The notes under the pieces: model-generated
The model's database searches: none
What the model saw: the letters and a program-made list of their open reading frames with translations, nothing else
Told to the model about the DNA's origin: nothing
Source of the DNA: Streptomyces goshikiensis
GTDB lineage: Bacteria > Actinomycetota > Actinomycetes > Streptomycetales > Streptomycetaceae
DNA length: 64,000 bases
Assembly: GCF_014650555.1 (NCBI RefSeq)
Contig: NZ_BMVE01000002.1
Coordinates: 186,001-250,000, forward strand
Direction: 5' to 3'
Translations under genes and position numbers: made by a program
In this document: positions 61,101-64,000 of the stretch, in pieces
Position numbering within the stretch: the stretch's first letter is position 1
Layout of the letters: every line of letters begins with the position of its first letter

Positions 61101-62505
61101 CCGCGGAGCGGATCCCGTGGACCTCGCCGTCGTCGGCGCCGGCCCCGCCGGGCTCGCCGCCGCCGTCACCGCCGCCGGCCTCGGGCTGCGCGTCACCGTC
61201 CTCGACGCCGGGGAGCGCCCCGGCGGCCAGTACTACCGCCACCCGGCGCCCGGCCTCGGCGCCGCGCGCCCCGAGACCCTGCACCACGGCTGGGCCGCCT
61301 TCGCCCGCCGCGAAGCCGCCCTGCGCGCCCACGAGTCGGCCGGCCGGATCACGTACCTGCCCTCGCACCACGTCTGGACCGTGGTCCCGGACGGCGGGCG
61401 CTGGACCCTGCACGCCGTCGCCGGCCCCGAGGAGCGCGCCGCCGCCGTCCGCGCCCGGGCCGTCCTGCTCGCCACCGGGGCCCACGAGCGCCAGCTCCCC
61501 TTCCCCGGCTGGACCCTGCCCGGCGTGGTCGGGGCCGGCGGCGCCCAGGCCATGCTCAAGAGCGGTCTCGTCCTGCCGGGCCGGCGGGTGGTCGTCGCCG
61601 GGAGCGGGCCGCTGCTGCTCGCCGTCGCCGGATCCCTCGCGGCCGCCGGGGCGCGGGTGCCCGCCGTCGTCGAGGCCGCCTCGTACACCGGGTACGCCGG
61701 GCGGGCCCCCGCCCTGCTCCGCAACCCCGGCAAGATCGGCGAAGCCGCCACGTACGGCGGCGCGCTGCTGCGCCACCGCGTCCGGCTGCTCACCCGGCAC
61801 GCCGTGACCGAGGCGCACGGCACCGGCCGGGTCGAGGCCGTGACGGTCGCCCGCCTCGACCGCGACTGGCGTCCGCTGCCCGGCACCGCCCGCCGGATCC
61901 CCTGCGACGCGCTCGCCGTCGGCCACGGGCTCGTGCCCCAGCTGGAGCTGGCCACCGGGCTCGGCTGCGCGACCGTGCGCGCCGCCGACGGCACGATCGC
62001 CCTGGAACTGGACGCCCGGCAGCGGACCTCCGTGCCCGGCATCTGGTCCGCCGGGGAGACCGGCGGCATCGGCGGGGCCGAACTGGCGCTGGCCGAGGGG
62101 GAGCTCGCCGCCCGCGCGATCGCCGGGGCGGCCGCCCCGGCCGCGCTGGTCCGCCGCCGCGCCCGGCTGCGCGCCTTCGCCGCCGCGATGGGCGCCGCGC
62201 ACCGTCCCGGGGCCGGCTGGACGGGCTGGCTCCGGGACGACACCGAGGTGTGCCGCTGCGAGGAGGTCCCGGCCGGGTGCGTCCGCGAGGCGGTCGAAGA
62301 CCTGGGCGCGGGGGACGTGCGTACCGTCAAACTGCTCACCCGCGCCGGCATGGGCTGGTGCCAGGGCCGGATGTGCGGCCCGGCCGTCGCCGCCCTCGCC
62401 GGCGAGGGCGCTTCCTCCCCGGGCGGCGCGGCGCCGGACCGGCGGCCGCTGTCCTGCCCGGTCCCGCTGCGCCACCTCGCCGAACTTCCGGCCACGGACG
62501 GCTGA
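61081..62505 (+). CDS. FAD/NAD-type subunit of the D-hydroxyproline dehydrogenase with BFD-like [2Fe-2S] domain
   Basis: A 474-residue HcnB/LhpF-like subunit. A first dinucleotide fold (VVGAGPAGLAAAVTAAGLGL), a GxGPLLLAVAGSLAAAG second fold, and VPGIWSAGETGGIGGAELAL are present. The C-terminal part (about 385-445) has the BFD-like Cys set: CRCEEV and GMGWCQGRMCG. The GTG start overlaps the small subunit gene. With the two previous genes it forms a complete three-part dehydrogenase. Confidence 0.88.
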   Translation: MPTSPSDRGADPVDLAVVGAGPAGLAAAVTAAGLGLRVTVLDAGERPGGQYYRHPAPGLGAARPETLHHGWAAFARREAALRAHESAGRITYLPSHHVWTVVPDGGRWTLHAVAGPEERAAAVRARAVLLATGAHERQLPFPGWTLPGVVGAGGAQAMLKSGLVLPGRRVVVAGSGPLLLAVAGSLAAAGARVPAVVEAASYTGYAGRAPALLRNPGKIGEAATYGGALLRHRVRLLTRHAVTEAHGTGRVEAVTVARLDRDWRPLPGTARRIPCDALAVGHGLVPQLELATGLGCATVRAADGTIALELDARQRTSVPGIWSAGETGGIGGAELALAEGELAARAIAGAAAPAALVRRRARLRAFAAAMGAAHRPGAGWTGWLRDDTEVCRCEEVPAGCVREAVEDLGAGDVRTVKLLTRAGMGWCQGRMCGPAVAALAGEGASSPGGAAPDRRPLSCPVPLRHLAELPATDG

Positions 62506-62551
62506 TCCGGCTCCTCCGGACCCTTGTGGCCGACTCACACCCCCAAGTAAA

Positions 62552-62559
62552 ATGTCACA
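62552..62559 (+). promoter_or_regulatory. ATGTNACA site C (deaminase/epimerase promoter)
   Basis: ATGTCACA lies 22 bases upstream of the deaminase ATG within AAGTAAAATGTCACACATC, an A/T-rich spot. It has the same core as sites A and B. It suggests a separate, co-regulated promoter inside the cluster. Confidence 0.5.
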
Positions 62560-62581
62560 CATCACTCTAGGGAGCTCTCAC

Positions 62582-63499
62582 ATGACGTACGCGCCCACCC
62601 CCGCGCCCACCCGCACCCGCCCCTGGCACGGCATCATGGTCGCCACCACGCTGCCGCTGCGCGAGGACCTCAGCGTCGACCACGACGCGTACGCCGAACA
62701 CGTGGCCTGGCTGATCGCCAACGGCTGCGACGGCGTCGTCCCCAACGGCTCCCTCGGCGAGTACCAGACGCTCACCGACGCGGAACGCGCCCAGGTCGTC
62801 CGCACCGCCGTCGAGGCGGCCGGCGACGGCGCCCGCGTCATGCCCGGAGTCGCCGCCTACGGCAGCGCCGAGGCCCGCCGCTGGGCCGAGCAGGCCGCCG
62901 AGGCCGGCGCCGGCTCCGTCCTGCTGCTGCCCCCCAACGCCTTCCGCGCCGACGCGGCCGCCGTCCGCGCCCACTACGCCGAGGTCGCCGCGGCCGGGCT
63001 GCCCGTCGTCGCGTACAACAACCCCATCGACACCAAGGTGGACCTGACCCCGCCGCTCCTCGCCCGCCTCCACGGCGACGGCAGCATCGTCGCCGTCAAG
63101 GAGTTCAGCGGGGACGTCCGCCGCGCGTACGAGATCGCCGAACTCGCCCCGGGCCTCGACCTGCTCATCGGCGCCGACGACGTCCTCCTCGAACTCGCCC
63201 TCGCCGGCGCCGTCGGCTGGATCGCCGGCTACCCCAACGCGCTCCCGAACGCCTGCGCCACCCTCTACCGGGCCGCCGTCGCGGGAGACCTCGACACCGC
63301 GCTGCCGCTCTACAAGTCCCTGCACTCGCTGCTGCGCTGGGACTCCAAGATCGAGTTCGTCCAGGCCATCAAGCTCTCCATGGACCTGGCCGGGCGCCCC
63401 GGCGGCGCCACCCGCCCGCCGCGCTTCCCGCTCACCGGCGAGACCGAGGCGGCCGTCCGCGCCGCCACCGAGAAGGCCCTCGCCGAGGGCCTCAACTAG
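62582..63499 (+). CDS. DapA-family pyrroline-4-hydroxy-2-carboxylate deaminase
   Basis: A 305-residue class I aldolase of the DHDPS family. The Schiff-base lysine is K173 (VKEFSGD) and the general acid-base tyrosine Y145 (VAYNNP); the GxxGE-like GSLGEYQTL is present. The ATG at 62582 has GGGAG at good spacing. Between a D-hydroxyproline dehydrogenase and a hydroxyproline epimerase, the expected reaction is deamination of 1-pyrroline-4-hydroxy-2-carboxylate to 2-oxoglutarate semialdehyde. No lysine-synthesis context is present, so DapA function is unlikely. Confidence 0.87.
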   Translation: MTYAPTPAPTRTRPWHGIMVATTLPLREDLSVDHDAYAEHVAWLIANGCDGVVPNGSLGEYQTLTDAERAQVVRTAVEAAGDGARVMPGVAAYGSAEARRWAEQAAEAGAGSVLLLPPNAFRADAAAVRAHYAEVAAAGLPVVAYNNPIDTKVDLTPPLLARLHGDGSIVAVKEFSGDVRRAYEIAELAPGLDLLIGADDVLLELALAGAVGWIAGYPNALPNACATLYRAAVAGDLDTALPLYKSLHSLLRWDSKIEFVQAIKLSMDLAGRPGGATRPPRFPLTGETEAAVRAATEKALAEGLN

Positions 63500-63515
63500 T
63501 CGCGAGGGAACCGGA

Positions 63516-64000
63516 ATGCGTACCCGCCACATCTACCACGCGGTCGACTCCCACACCGAGGGCATGCCGACCCGCGTGATCACCGGGGGAGTCGGGGTGG
63601 TCCCCGGCGCCACCATGGCCGACAAGCGGCTCCACTTCATCGAGCACATGGACCAGGTACGGACCCTGCTCATGTACGAGCCGCGCGGACACGCCGCGAT
63701 GAGCGGCGCGATCCTGCAACCCCCCACCCGGCCCGACGCCGACTTCGGCGTGCTCTACATCGAGGTGTCGGGCCTGCTGCCGATGTGCGGCCACGGAACC
63801 ATCGGGGTCGCCACCGTCCTCGTCGAGACCGGCATGGTGCCCGTCGTCGAACCGGTCACCACCGTCCGCCTCGACACCCCCGCCGGACTGGTCAGCGTGG
63901 ACGTCCGGGTCGAGGACGGCGCCGCCGGCGCCGTCACCCTCACCAACGTCCCGTCCTTCTGCGCCGGGCTCGACCTGAAGGCCGAGGTGCCCGGTCTCGG
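63516..64000 (+). CDS. 4-hydroxyproline 2-epimerase (proline racemase family), 5' part
   Basis: The first 161 codons of a proline-racemase-family enzyme, cut by the window end. The ATG follows GAGGGAACC. The first catalytic Cys is C91 in MCGHGTIG; AVDSHTEGMPTRVI is the family N-terminus. The second catalytic Cys lies outside the window, so racemase versus 3-OH-proline dehydratase cannot be fully separated, but context points to trans-4-hydroxy-L-proline 2-epimerase, the entry step of the pathway. Confidence 0.87.
   Translation, partial: MRTRHIYHAVDSHTEGMPTRVITGGVGVVPGATMADKRLHFIEHMDQVRTLLMYEPRGHAAMSGAILQPPTRPDADFGVLYIEVSGLLPMCGHGTIGVATVLVETGMVPVVEPVTTVRLDTPAGLVSVDVRVEDGAAGAVTLTNVPSFCAGLDLKAEVPGL

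Noticed and set aside
61057..62565. A 502-codon minus-strand frame opposite the dehydrogenase FAD/NAD subunit
   Set aside because: Gly/Ala/Arg-rich shadow of the plus-strand gene without family features.

Overview
The window looks like chromosomal DNA of a Streptomyces or a very close relative. GC is very high with strong G/C at third codon positions, GTG starts are frequent, and the gene families are typical of the genus: membrane Ser/Thr kinases with PQQ-like C-termini, a SepF-like paralogue, F420-type LLM oxidoreductases, a DUF6099 protein, and methylmalonyl-CoA mutase with MeaB. No rRNA, tRNA or CRISPR array was recognised. Both ends cut through genes.

Region by region. 0-7 kb is a defence-like and partly decayed stretch: a kinase fragment, a helical unknown, a frameshifted T5orf172 (GIY-YIG) relic, an intact McrBC-type restriction pair, and a SWIM zinc-finger gene broken by one stop and two frameshifts. 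7.3-14.2 kb holds a 1,826-residue protein made of about 18 Cys-rich Ig-like repeats, followed by two small phage-type genes. 14.3-19.8 kb carries two kinases with PQQ-like sensor regions and a pseudokinase. 20-21.5 kb has an Lrp/AsnC regulator divergent from an asparaginase. 21.9-28.3 kb encodes methylmalonyl-CoA mutase (both subunits), its G-protein chaperone and a ROK regulator. 28.8-34.8 kb is an organosulfonate operon headed by what looks like a leaderless Cys-rich leader peptide. 34.9-43.6 kb is mostly housekeeping: quinone-type oxidoreductase, an iron-box DUF2470 gene, a SepF-like protein, an ATPase with in-frame TTA codons, a MazG-like protein, DUF6099, an LLM enzyme, homocysteine methyltransferase and FabV. 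43.7-46.1 kb has arginine deiminase and ornithine carbamoyltransferase. 46.7-54.9 kb looks like a CoA-dependent aromatic catabolic cluster of the 2-aminobenzoyl-CoA or salicylyl-CoA type under a PaaX-family regulator. 55.5-64 kb looks like a collagen and hydroxyproline utilisation island: Xaa-Pro aminopeptidase, secreted M9 collagenase, three-part D-hydroxyproline dehydrogenase, pyrroline-hydroxycarboxylate deaminase and hydroxyproline epimerase (cut by the window end).

The most interesting points are: (1) the collagen-hydroxyproline island, where three separate promoters share an ATGTNACA core, suggesting one regulator for extracellular digestion and intracellular catabolism; (2) the predicted Cys-attenuator leader of the sulfonate operon; (3) the giant Ig-repeat protein next to phage-type genes, with no visible secretion signal; (4) tandem TTA-containing repeats at the start of an ATPase; (5) a fully degenerate pseudokinase in an operon with an active-looking kinase.
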